Shown here: one piece after another, positions 17,330-26,535 of the stretch
Position numbering within the stretch: position 1 is the stretch's first letter
Layout: each line of letters starts with the position of its first letter
Assembly (NCBI RefSeq): GCF_031846645.1
Contig: NZ_JAVRHN010000002.1
Span: 186,001 to 250,000 of the forward strand
DNA from: Autumnicola psychrophila
GTDB lineage: Bacteria > Bacteroidota > Bacteroidia > Flavobacteriales > Flavobacteriaceae
DNA length: 64,000 nucleotides
Direction of reading: 5' to 3'
The notes under the pieces: generated by a model
What the model saw: only the letters and a program-made list of their open reading frames with translations
Databases searched by the model: none
What the model was told of the DNA's origin: nothing
Translations under genes and position numbers: made by a program

Positions 17330-17816
17330 ATAACCCCTCTCTTTTTACCTCAGAGACGTAAAAAGTATATTTCTGCTTACTCAGAAAAGTGCACAGGCTT
17401 CCGGGGTGATTGCAAAGCGAATTCTGCCATTGGAGTTCACGATTCAGACAGGCTATAAAACCAGAACGACTTAAAAAATATCTGAAAAGCAGATTTATAA
17501 TCTGGGAATTTAAAAAAAAGAGGGAGATAAATTCTTTACCAGGCAGAGCAAAGCTTACTTCAGCTATCTCATTTGAAAGATCTTTTAAAACTAAGTGGTG
17601 GATAAGCATGAGGTTTGGCACGCCAAAATAGTTATCCACAGCCGCACATTCGTGATTCCACTAGCTGTTTTTTCTTGTAAAAACGTTTCTGAAGCTTTTT
17701 TCTTAATTTAGAACCGCAAGAAGAGTGATTCCAGCCTTAGGACTCTCAGCTAATATTATTTTCCTCAACCGGATCGTCTCAGGCAGCAGGTTTTATATAC
17801 AGTTAAAAAAGATTTC
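17330..17816. other. Intergenic region without a confident gene
   Basis: The ~490 bp between the tRNA terminator and the haloperoxidase-family gene contain only short overlapping ORFs on both strands (103 and 73 codons) with no recognisable domain, start context or signal peptide. No repeat of the dispersed family was seen. Confidence 0.5.
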
Positions 17817-19307
17817 CTATTGACCGGTTTGACCACTAACATCTTCCCCTATAAGTTCAAGATATTTCCGGTAGTTATATTGTGCAATATTCCGGCCCAG
17901 TTTTAAACCTTCAATGTTATCAGACTGAATATGATAGCCCCCCATCACTCTTGATATACCTGCCATTTCCCCGGCTTTGGTAAATGTCGGAAACTGAAGA
18001 ACTACCGGCTCACCTAAATTATCAGGCTCTGTAAGTTCTCCCGGAATGAGCTCTACCTCAACCCCAAACTCATCACTGCCTGTAAAGAGCCTTAGCGCTT
18101 CGGCACAGCCGCCACTTATGGTACTATGCCCTGAAACATAGCTTGGGAAGGAAGGACATAGAAAAGAGTCGGGAGAATAAGGTCTCCAGTCCTGTCCTTT
18201 CATACTAACCATACCTTTATCGGGTCCTGCCCAACCACGTATTGTTTTACCTTTAAGATAGGCATGTACAAGAGCGTAAGGACGCGCATAATCATAAAAC
18301 ATTTTTGCATCCCAACAGGCAATGAAACCATCTAGCGCCACAGATTCTACATAAAAATACATTTTAACATCTTCATCAAGCGTGTGCTGATCCCTAACCG
18401 AAACATCCTGAGAAAATACAAGCCAATGTCCGGCTTGTTGTGCTGAAAGAGGACCATCACGCATAAATTCAACAAGTGCTTTATTTTCGGGAGTTAAATT
18501 TGCCTGCAAATCAACTACTTCCTGCACTTCCATCTCAAGTTTCTTAGAACCTATAGCGGGAGGAGGTCCCGGACGAAACTGATCTGCTTTTTTCATTAAA
18601 AGAGGTTCAACATTTTGCCAGTATGGAGTTAAACAACCAGGATTATATTTCTCACCTTCTTCATTTATGAAATACTTGGGCTGCCATCTTTTAAGGTCAA
18701 TGTTATTATCAATGTCATTCACCGGCATATAGCCTGTATAGTCTGAATAGGGAGTCCCATCTGATCCCTCCACTTCACCAAATTGATTTGATCCGTCATT
18801 CATCCTTCTTTCCATAACAGTCCTTGCAGCCAGATTTCCTATGCCCGTGGGAGTGCCTGGATCTAAGGAAGTGTTATCAGGATCCAATCCTAATTCCCGC
18901 ATTTTGTCCCGAAACACCTGTCCATCAAAAGGATAATAGGCATCTAAAGCTCTATATGCAGCATAACTTATAGCAATTTCCTTGTTTCTAAGGTTTCTTT
19001 CTGTTTCAGGACGTCTTTCCACCTCTTGCAAATAAAGGGGACTGGCTTTCTCATCGTAGCGAGTCCAGGCATCGAACATTGAAGTAAAAATAAGTCCGAG
19101 ATACCTTGATGTAACAGTAGGCCGTGGTTCATTTATATCAGTATCATGAGCGGTTGCCGTAAGCGCCAGATACGCCCATTGATAGGCAACATTATCGGCT
19201 CCGGTCGGCTCTGTTCCGTTGACCTTACTATTTAATTCAGTAGCATTTCCCCCAGAAACAAATAATAATAAAAATGCAATGGAAGAAAAAAGTAGTTTAA
19301 ACTTCAT
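17817..19307 (-). CDS. Secreted vanadium-dependent haloperoxidase-family protein (PAP2 fold)
   Basis: The 496-residue protein has a signal peptide (FLLLFVSGGNATE). The full vanadate-pocket pattern is present: K335-x6-R342-P in KMFYDYARP, S392-G393-H394 in SYVSGHST, and S-R453-x5-H459 in SRVMGGYH. Vanadium haloperoxidases oxidise halides with hydrogen peroxide to hypohalous acids. Bacterial PAP2 phosphatases share the pocket, but the KxxxxxxRP spacing and length favour the haloperoxidase branch. It probably works in the periplasm or outside the cell. Halide choice cannot be read from sequence. It is divergent from the LytTR gene. Confidence 0.85.
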   Translation of the reverse strand: MKFKLLFSSIAFLLLFVSGGNATELNSKVNGTEPTGADNVAYQWAYLALTATAHDTDINEPRPTVTSRYLGLIFTSMFDAWTRYDEKASPLYLQEVERRPETERNLRNKEIAISYAAYRALDAYYPFDGQVFRDKMRELGLDPDNTSLDPGTPTGIGNLAARTVMERRMNDGSNQFGEVEGSDGTPYSDYTGYMPVNDIDNNIDLKRWQPKYFINEEGEKYNPGCLTPYWQNVEPLLMKKADQFRPGPPPAIGSKKLEMEVQEVVDLQANLTPENKALVEFMRDGPLSAQQAGHWLVFSQDVSVRDQHTLDEDVKMYFYVESVALDGFIACWDAKMFYDYARPYALVHAYLKGKTIRGWAGPDKGMVSMKGQDWRPYSPDSFLCPSFPSYVSGHSTISGGCAEALRLFTGSDEFGVEVELIPGELTEPDNLGEPVVLQFPTFTKAGEMAGISRVMGGYHIQSDNIEGLKLGRNIAQYNYRKYLELIGEDVSGQTGQ

Positions 19308-19418
19308 TTAATGATATTTTTAGCAACTCAATAATACGTAATCAAAGCCTTCAAATAATAATTATTATATGAAATAGGTATATTCGTTGATGAAACCATT
19401 CATTTATTTGATAAATCT

Positions 19419-20099
19419 ATGAAGTGTCTTATTGTTGATGATGATCCTTTAATATGTGATTTACTGGAGCACTTTTGTAGCAAGACAAAAGGAATAGAAA
19501 ATGTTAGCACGGCAGTCTCAGGTTTTGAAACTATTAATCTTGTTAATAGTTCTCGTTTTGACTTGATATTTCTGGATTTTGACCTGCCAGATATTACGGG
19601 TAAAGATATCCTCAATATTCTTGATTTCACTATCCCGGTGATAATGGTTACTTCGCATAAAGACTTTGCTTCAGAATCTTATAATTATGATCAAATAGTC
19701 GATTTCCTTGTAAAACCTGTTAATTACTCACGATTTTATAAGGGTTTTCAAAAAGCTCATTCATTTCTTACCCGACATACGGAACAAGAAGAACGGATTT
19801 TTGTTAAGGAAGGGAGTAAACTCATTAAAATTAATTTATCTGAAATTAATTTTTTTAAATCTGAAGGAAATTATATTTCGATTTTTATGGAAAATAGAAA
19901 AATCCTGACCTTGATGACCTTAAAAGAACTTGAACATAAACTACCGAATTTCTTTCAAAAAGTCCACCGTTCTTATATTGTTAATCTTAACAAGATAGAT
20001 TTTATTGATAATAATGCCATACAGATTGAAAAAGAACATATCCCAGTCAGCACCAGTTACGAAAAAGAATTGCTTAAGAAGATCGATCTATTAAATTGA
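19419..20099 (+). CDS. LytTR-family response regulator
   Basis: The 226-residue protein has a receiver domain (about 1-118) with VDDD acidic pocket, phospho-acceptor D53 in LIFLDFDLP and DFLVKPV. A C-terminal LytTR DNA-binding domain (about 128-226) follows, with INFFKSEGNYISIF and FFQKVHRSYIVNLNKI. LytTR regulators bind pairs of short direct repeats. The gene converges with, and overlaps by 9 bp, a hybrid kinase gene on the other strand that may be its partner. Confidence 0.9.
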   Translation: MKCLIVDDDPLICDLLEHFCSKTKGIENVSTAVSGFETINLVNSSRFDLIFLDFDLPDITGKDILNILDFTIPVIMVTSHKDFASESYNYDQIVDFLVKPVNYSRFYKGFQKAHSFLTRHTEQEERIFVKEGSKLIKINLSEINFFKSEGNYISIFMENRKILTLMTLKELEHKLPNFFQKVHRSYIVNLNKIDFIDNNAIQIEKEHIPVSTSYEKELLKKIDLLN

Positions 20100-22721
20100 A
20101 TATCTTTCAGTTCTAATGCAACACAGGTAGTAGGCAAAATGATCATGAATTGTCTCCAGCTTAGCTCTATTTACTAAAGCTACCTTTTTAGGTAATATTT
20201 CCCTAAATTCGTGAAGTGCAAGGTTATTTATGTGGGTAATAAGCTTATGCAGAATAGCTTCCCACTCCTTTTGATCTCCTTTTTCTGCAGCTTTATAAAT
20301 ACGCTCTAAATAAGTGTGAAACTCTTCGTGAAGCAGCTTTAATACCCTTGAAACTTTATCAGAGTCATTATCGTAATTACTGTAAATATTAGAAAAATCA
20401 GGAATTGGAAATTCATTTTTTCCTAATAGCTGGTATATACGATCATTCAAATCTTTTGGATTATACGGTTTTTGAAAATAAAATGGACTCACTTTCTTCA
20501 AATCGCCAGGTTCAAGAGCGGAAGCAACAACAAGCGGACACTTAATTTTTTTTAAGTTTACCCAATCCGTTAGAATGGGTTGTAGATTCTTGTCTTCCAG
20601 CATTAAATCGCTAATAACCAAATCTGGAGAACTGGTATTCAGGATTTCCACGGCTGCATTTAGATGGTCTACCTGCTGTAAAGTAATCTTATTATCATCC
20701 AGTATATGTTTTATTAATTCTACTGTAGACAAATCGTCTTCAATTAGGAGAATATTATAAACATTAGCTAATCTGGGAGAGATAGTTTGTCTTGCAACTT
20801 GATCTTTATTCATATGTTCCTGTCCGGCAATGGTTACAGGAATTGTCACATAAAATTCTGAACCACTCCCCTTTGTAGATTTTGCCTGTAACTCGCCACC
20901 AAAGAGTTCTGTTAATTGCTTTACTATAGAAAGCCCCAGCCCATAACCGCTATATCTACCCGATAAATCTTCTTTTTCCCTAAAAAACCTGTCATTAATA
21001 CGACTAATATTTTCAGATTCTATCCCTATTCCAGTGTCCTTCACCTCTATTTCCAAAACCGGAGTCTCAGTCTTAAAGCTTATAATTTTGGCGGTCAGAT
21101 CTATTTTACCTTCCCGTGTGTACTTTAGTGCATTTACAACCAGATTAGTCACTATTTGCGACAAACGGAGAGGATCTGTTTTAAATTTGTTTTCCTCAAG
21201 TTTCTTATCCAGGCTTAAAGTAAAGGTCAGTCCTTTTTGAACTGCTTCAAACTGATAACTGGAATGAATATCTTTTAAAAGTTTAGCAATATTTGTTGAA
21301 TGATGGCTGATTTGTAATTTTCCTTCCACCAGTTTTTGATGATCTAAGACATCATATACCAACCCGGCCAGGTTATTTGCACTTTTTTCGAGGGAACTAA
21401 TGATTGGAAGCTGAGCTTCAGAAGGTGAATGTTTATAAAGAATTTGAGTAAGTCCAAGAATCGAATTGAGAGGTGTTCTCATCTCATGGCTCATATTTTG
21501 CAAAAATTCATCCCGCTGTTTTTTTGCATGTTTTTCTTTTTCCAGAGATTGATTCAATGCCTCTACATTTTCATCTATACGAGTTTTCATTTTGGCAAAT
21601 GAACTTGCAAGAATTCCTATTTCATCTTTCCTACTAACCGGCAAACTAATATTATTACTCAATCCTTTTTCATAATTACTAATTGCCCGGGTAATCTGTT
21701 TTATTTTATTGGAAAGAAAACTGGTAAAAATCAAGGAAACCAAAATAGACAACAGGCATACAACAAAAAGTGTTCTTAAGCTATATCGGCGTACTGCACG
21801 GGCACTTTCAAGTAAGATCTGCTGTTCTATGGACGAAATTAAATAGACCTTCCTTTTCCCTTTAAAATATTCCAGCTCCTTAATAGAGGAAAGATAAATT
21901 TGATTTTCAGTCTTCAATAAATCGAAATTCTCGTGGCTACTAAGTTTCTCTACCGGGTCAACATTAAAATCCGTATAAAAATTATGACTTTTATTTCTCT
22001 GACTTGCAAACCGATCTTCTTCGGCCGGAGAATATAGATACTCTCCTTTTGAATCAATTAAGTACAATTGGTAGTCGCTTCCTGCAATACGGTCAAGAGT
22101 TTCATATAATTTATTCATATTAACGTTGATCACCAGAATCCCCATAGGTTGACCCGCAGAATTAAAGATTTGACTCGCCGCTCGTAAGGTAGGTGTTAAT
22201 GGTTCGCTTATAACCCCGTATTCCTCGTTGAGATTAATTTCAGAAAAATAGAATTCGCCCTGCCCTAATTCAAGGCTTTTCCTATAATATTCCCGATCTC
22301 CTTTTTCCTGTAAGGTATCTGATTTAAAAACTTCATTATTTCTTTTATCGAAGCGAATGATCTCCTTTCCATTACCCTGGACTCCTATCCACCTTATTTG
22401 AAAGTAGGAAGGTTTTTTCTGAAGTAAAATTCGAAATAGCTGATCTATGTCGGCAGTGTTTTCATGGGAAGGATTATCTACATATTCCTGAAGAGTGGGA
22501 CTGTTGGCTATTACTGCTATATCATTCGACACTTCGTTTAGCAATGCATAAAAAGCCTGCTCTGCCATTTCAGATGAGTAATTAATACGATCCTGAGAAT
22601 ATGCTACAATTACTCCTGATGCTTTCCTAAAAACGAGATATCCCGATAAAAGGATCGAAAAAATAATGAGTGCAGTAAAAAAGAGGGCAAAACGGGTTAC
22701 TATGGAATACCTAAACTTCAA
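20091..22721 (-). CDS. Membrane hybrid sensor histidine kinase with receiver and HPt-like tail
   Basis: The 876-residue protein has a first membrane helix (about 11-31) and a periplasmic sensor resembling dCache (about 35-305). A second helix (about 314-336) is followed by HAMP (to about 390) and HisKA with H412 in QNMSHEMRTPLNSI. HATPase follows (NALKYTREG, DTGIGI, GYGLGLSIVK), then a receiver (about 658-770, SPDLVISDLMLE). A C-terminal helical region (about 795-876) contains H825 in ILHKLITHINNL, placed like the histidine of HPt domains. It is thus a candidate four-step relay protein. It is encoded divergently from the SusC gene 680 bp away and overlaps the LytTR gene tail. The ligand is unknown. 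Confidence 0.87.
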   Translation of the reverse strand: MKFRYSIVTRFALFFTALIIFSILLSGYLVFRKASGVIVAYSQDRINYSSEMAEQAFYALLNEVSNDIAVIANSPTLQEYVDNPSHENTADIDQLFRILLQKKPSYFQIRWIGVQGNGKEIIRFDKRNNEVFKSDTLQEKGDREYYRKSLELGQGEFYFSEINLNEEYGVISEPLTPTLRAASQIFNSAGQPMGILVINVNMNKLYETLDRIAGSDYQLYLIDSKGEYLYSPAEEDRFASQRNKSHNFYTDFNVDPVEKLSSHENFDLLKTENQIYLSSIKELEYFKGKRKVYLISSIEQQILLESARAVRRYSLRTLFVVCLLSILVSLIFTSFLSNKIKQITRAISNYEKGLSNNISLPVSRKDEIGILASSFAKMKTRIDENVEALNQSLEKEKHAKKQRDEFLQNMSHEMRTPLNSILGLTQILYKHSPSEAQLPIISSLEKSANNLAGLVYDVLDHQKLVEGKLQISHHSTNIAKLLKDIHSSYQFEAVQKGLTFTLSLDKKLEENKFKTDPLRLSQIVTNLVVNALKYTREGKIDLTAKIISFKTETPVLEIEVKDTGIGIESENISRINDRFFREKEDLSGRYSGYGLGLSIVKQLTELFGGELQAKSTKGSGSEFYVTIPVTIAGQEHMNKDQVARQTISPRLANVYNILLIEDDLSTVELIKHILDDNKITLQQVDHLNAAVEILNTSSPDLVISDLMLEDKNLQPILTDWVNLKKIKCPLVVASALEPGDLKKVSPFYFQKPYNPKDLNDRIYQLLGKNEFPIPDFSNIYSNYDNDSDKVSRVLKLLHEEFHTYLERIYKAAEKGDQKEWEAILHKLITHINNLALHEFREILPKKVALVNRAKLETIHDHFAYYLCCIRTERYSI

Positions 22722-22985
22722 GTTGAAAGAATAAGAGAATATGTTTCAATGTATGGTTTATTTAAATTCAATACAAACGAACATAAGCTTATTAACTTCA
22801 GTGGGAAAAAATTCATCTCTTCAATAACCTTTTAAATGGGAAATTAAATGACTCAACTCCCTGTTTGATGCCGTTGTTCTGTGCTCCTGGCATCTGGAAG
22901 ACATTAAATTTATAGAAAAAGTTTTTTACAGGGGAAAGTAAAGTGAGTTACGTCAAAGAAATTTATTGTGCATAGCTTTTTCAAA

Positions 22986-23013
22986 GAGTGGGCTCCAAAA
23001 CGTCAATTTTCGA
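22986..23013 (+). repeat. Dispersed intergenic repeat, copy upstream of susC
   Basis: GGGCTCCAAAACGTCAATTT followed by TCGA matches the GAG..CTCCAAAATGACAATTTTCG variant seen in reverse at 51370-51397, with few mismatches. Confidence 0.5.
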
Positions 23014-23241
23014 TTTACAGTAGGTGTAAGGATAAACTTTCTATTCATTTGCAAATTCCTTCGTACAGCACTCTTCGTGAAGTAAAACACCCCCCTTAAA
23101 AGTAGTTCTACAAGCTCTTTTAGAGAGCTTTAAGCGTTTTTATGGTATTAAGTGTGCTGCTAAAGCCCAGTTTAAAATATATAGGCAAAAAAAGTATTAT
23201 TATCTGCAAAAAAACTCTTAGTACAGGGATTAAGCTGTCTT

Positions 23242-23249
23242 TATATTTG
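23242..23249 (+). promoter_or_regulatory. Candidate -7 promoter element for the susC operon
   Basis: TATATTTG matches TAnnTTTG and would give a ~150-nt leader before the susC ATG. No clear -33 TTTG was found, which would fit a promoter needing an activator. Confidence 0.35.
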
Positions 23250-23261
23250 AATTTTGTTAGA

Positions 23262-23326
23262 TTTTCCTGAACGTATCATGAATATATTAGACATTTCGCA
23301 AAAAACTGGCAGTATATTCAGGAAAA
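23262..23326. promoter_or_regulatory. Inverted TTTTCCTGAA half-sites upstream of susC
   Basis: TTTTCCTGAA (23262-23271) and its exact reverse complement TTCAGGAAAA (23317-23326) are 45 bp apart in the susC leader. The core TTCCTGAA/TTCAGGAA recurs as an inverted pair just upstream of the AraC gene (40936-40975). They are candidate binding sites of the locus regulator or arms of a leader stem. Confidence 0.4.
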
Positions 23327-23402
23327 CATCATCTTTTCAATTTCATAATATGAAATATTCTCTCTTAATCACATTTAAAATTAACTAAAACAACTCATCA
23401 AA

Positions 23403-26400
23403 ATGTTAAAATTTTACCTCTTTTCTTTAAGTAGGTGCAGCAAGTACTTGTTGCTTCTGATTAGTTTCTTCTGTTTTTCTTTCTCGTTTGCTCAAACGAT
23501 TGAGGTTTCCGGAACAGTTACTTCTGCAGATGACACCCTTCCTCTTCCGGGAGCAAGTGTTTCTATTGTGGGACAGCAAACTGGAGCTGTAACTGATTTT
23601 GACGGTAATTACACCATTACTGCAGCTGCAGATTCCCAACTGCAGTTTAGCTTCGTGGGCTTTGAAACACAGATAGTAGATGTAAATAACAGGAATACAA
23701 TTAATATTGCTCTGCAGGAAGATACCAATGCTTTAGACGAAATTGTGGTGGTAGGTTATGGTACGCAAAGAAAGGCTCTGGTTACCGGTGCCAGCGTCCA
23801 GGTAGATGGGGAAGATCTACAGAACCGAAGTACTACAAACGCATTACAGGCAATGCAGGGACAAACTCCCGGAGTGCAGATTACATCTACTTCAGGACAG
23901 CCGGGCTCGGGACTTAACGTTAGGATAAGGGGGATTGGGTCTACCGGAAACAACTCTCCTCTTTATGTGGTTGACGGAGTGTTGACTGGGGATATCTCTT
24001 ATCTTAACAACGCAGATATTGAGTCCATTTCCATTTTAAAAGATGCTGCTTCTGCAGCAATCTATGGTTCCCAGGCTTCCAACGGGGTAGTTTTGGTCAC
24101 CACAAGAGGTGGAAGAAAAAATAGCTCGAGAATCACCTTTGATTCTTATTACGGCTTTCAAAGTGTGCCCAATAAAATTGATATGCTAAATTCTACTGAA
24201 TATGCTATTATTACCAATGAAGCCGCATTAAATTCCGGCAGTTCTCCTATTTTTTCTAATGAACAAATTGCTGAGCTTGGTGAAGGATCAGACTGGATAG
24301 AAGAGATGTTTGTTGAAAATGCCATTACTCAAAATCATAATTTGGGATTTTCCGGCGGTAGTGAAACATCTACCTTTTCCTCTTCTTTATCCTTTACACA
24401 GGATGAAGGAATTGTAGGCGGAGAAGATCTTTCTAATTATGAGCGTATCAATTTCAGATTAAATTCAGAACACGAACTTTATGATGGTTTCGTAACATTT
24501 GGTGAAAATCTTACATTCTCCTATATTAATAGTAACGGGGTTAGTGTTGGAAATCAATACAGTAATAGCTTGCGTGGTGCTTTTGGAACACCACCAACAG
24601 TTTACTTTTATGATAACGACGGTGATTTCTATAATACCACCGGCGATACCGAGCCTTGGCTAAGCGGTTGGGCAAACCCATACGCTTCTATGGTTTATAA
24701 TAACCAAAATGAAAATAATACCCAGAAGTTACTGGGAAATGTTTATGCAGAATTTGAGCTTATGGACAATCTTAAATTCAGAACAAGTCTGGGACTCGAT
24801 TATTTTGCATCCGAAGGACATTCTTATGAGCCTATCTACGAACTTTCTGTATACGCCTTTAGAAACCGGGACAGGGTTTACCAAAATCAGAGTAAAGGAT
24901 ATTCACTGTTATGGGATAATTTACTGACTTACAATTTTGCTCTTGCAGAAGATCACCTCTTTGAGGTTCTTGCCGGTACTTCTTCATATAGCTATCAGGG
25001 AACCAATATAAGTGGTAACAACGTAGATCTTATTTTCAATGATCTCGAACATGCATGGCTGGATAACGCGCTCAATTCTGAAGGTGCTCCTCTAATGGGC
25101 AATGGAGGCGGACCTAATAACGAGAACAAGAGGATGTCTTATTTCGGGCGAATAAACTACAATTACAGAGATAAGTATCTTTTAAATACCACTTTTAGAG
25201 CAGATGGATCCTCGAATTTTGCTCCAGGAAATCGCTGGGGATACTTCCCTTCCATTTCTGTAGGTTGGATTGCTACGGAAGAAGATTTTCTTAGAAATTC
25301 AGACATCTTTAGTTATTTAAAAATGAGAGCGAGTTGGGGACAGGTAGGAAATCAGAATTCCAGTGCTTTTCAATATCTCGCTCCTGTGACTTTCATGAAT
25401 ACTAATTACAATTTTGGAAGTGAAGAAGCGATTCAAACCCCAGGTGCATTTCCCAACAGGTTAGCAAATCCTGATCTTATATGGGAAACTTCTCAACAAA
25501 TTAACTTTGGTCTTGATGCACGGTTCTTCATGAATACCTTGAGTGTAAATCTTGATTTTTATGAAAAAACAACGAAAGACTGGTTAATTATTTCTCCAAT
25601 ACCCGATACAGCAGGAGCCGATGCGCCATTTATTAATGGTGGAGATGTTACGAACAGGGGAATTGAACTTGCTCTCGGTTATAATAATAGTATTGGCGAG
25701 GACTTCCACTTTAACATTGGGGTTAATGGTGCTTATAATAAAAATGAAGTGGGTAATATTCCTTCAGTAGATGGAATCATTCATGGCTTAACAAATCAGC
25801 TTTTCGCTAACTCACCGGAATTTTATAGAGCCCAAAGCGGCTACCCTCTGGGTTACTTCTGGGGGCTGGAAACCGGCGGAGTTTTCCAGACGGAAGAAGA
25901 AATTAACAGTTACACTGCGAACGGCCGACTTATTCAGCCAGGTGCAAGACCGGGTGATGCAATCTTTGTTGATCAGAACAATGATGGTGTAATTAATGAT
26001 CTCGATAAAACAGAGATTGGTGATCCTAACCCTGACCTTACTTATGGTTTTAATATTTCCTTTGATTATAAAGGACTTGATTTTTCCCTGCTTGCCAATG
26101 GTGTTGCAGGAAACCAGCTGGTACAATCCTATAGGAACCAGGCCAACCAGTTTGCAAATTATACCACTGCTGTTTTTGAACGATGGACAGGACCGGGATC
26201 GTCGAATACTGTTCCACGTGTAACTTTGGACAACAGAAACTATTCAAATTTCTCAGATCTATATGTGCAGGATGGTGACTTCCTTAGGTTAAGCAATTTG
26301 ACAGTGGGTTATGATCTTGCCGAAGTAACAGACAGTTTTGGAATAGAAAAGTTCAGGCTCTATTTCTCTGCTCTTAACCTTTACACCTTTACCAATTATA

Positions 26401-26525
26401 ACGGAATGGATCCTGAAGTGGGCTATGGTGTATCAGGTGATACATATAACTTTTCCTCTGGTGTGGATTTAGGTTATTATCCAAGACCCAGAACATTTCT
26501 AGTAGGATTAAACGTAACATTTTAA
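23403..26525 (+). CDS. susC: SusC/RagA-type TonB-linked outer membrane transporter
   Basis: The 1040-residue protein has a signal peptide ending near FSFAQ, a carboxypeptidase-D-like domain (about 32-112) and the TonB-box region DEIVVVGYGTQRK. The plug (about 125-235) carries PLYVVDGV and SAAIYGSQASNGVVLVTTRGG, and a large barrel ends in LVGLNVTF. SusC proteins import glycan oligomers across the outer membrane together with a SusD lid. It opens the utilization locus with susD 10 bp downstream. Enzymes behind it point to xyloglucan oligosaccharides as cargo. Confidence 0.95.
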   Translation: MLKFYLFSLSRCSKYLLLLISFFCFSFSFAQTIEVSGTVTSADDTLPLPGASVSIVGQQTGAVTDFDGNYTITAAADSQLQFSFVGFETQIVDVNNRNTINIALQEDTNALDEIVVVGYGTQRKALVTGASVQVDGEDLQNRSTTNALQAMQGQTPGVQITSTSGQPGSGLNVRIRGIGSTGNNSPLYVVDGVLTGDISYLNNADIESISILKDAASAAIYGSQASNGVVLVTTRGGRKNSSRITFDSYYGFQSVPNKIDMLNSTEYAIITNEAALNSGSSPIFSNEQIAELGEGSDWIEEMFVENAITQNHNLGFSGGSETSTFSSSLSFTQDEGIVGGEDLSNYERINFRLNSEHELYDGFVTFGENLTFSYINSNGVSVGNQYSNSLRGAFGTPPTVYFYDNDGDFYNTTGDTEPWLSGWANPYASMVYNNQNENNTQKLLGNVYAEFELMDNLKFRTSLGLDYFASEGHSYEPIYELSVYAFRNRDRVYQNQSKGYSLLWDNLLTYNFALAEDHLFEVLAGTSSYSYQGTNISGNNVDLIFNDLEHAWLDNALNSEGAPLMGNGGGPNNENKRMSYFGRINYNYRDKYLLNTTFRADGSSNFAPGNRWGYFPSISVGWIATEEDFLRNSDIFSYLKMRASWGQVGNQNSSAFQYLAPVTFMNTNYNFGSEEAIQTPGAFPNRLANPDLIWETSQQINFGLDARFFMNTLSVNLDFYEKTTKDWLIISPIPDTAGADAPFINGGDVTNRGIELALGYNNSIGEDFHFNIGVNGAYNKNEVGNIPSVDGIIHGLTNQLFANSPEFYRAQSGYPLGYFWGLETGGVFQTEEEINSYTANGRLIQPGARPGDAIFVDQNNDGVINDLDKTEIGDPNPDLTYGFNISFDYKGLDFSLLANGVAGNQLVQSYRNQANQFANYTTAVFERWTGPGSSNTVPRVTLDNRNYSNFSDLYVQDGDFLRLSNLTVGYDLAEVTDSFGIEKFRLYFSALNLYTFTNYNGMDPEVGYGVSGDTYNFSSGVDLGYYPRPRTFLVGLNVTF

Positions 26526-26535
26526 AAAAAATAGT

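Larger units (their letters stand above)
22722..23402. other. 681-bp control region upstream of the utilization locus
   Basis: No ORF of merit is present. It holds a dispersed-repeat copy (22986-23013), a small hairpin AAGCTCT/AGAGCTT near 23112-23130 followed by a T-rich stretch, a TATATTTG element at 23242 and widely spaced inverted TTTTCCTGAA half-sites (23262 and 23317). The length is unusual for this compact genome and fits a regulated leader of the susC operon. Confidence 0.5.

Noticed and set aside
17328..17639. 103-codon minus-strand ORF after the tRNA terminator
   Set aside because: It overlaps the terminator tail and a competing plus-strand ORF, and has no domain, signal or neighbour logic.
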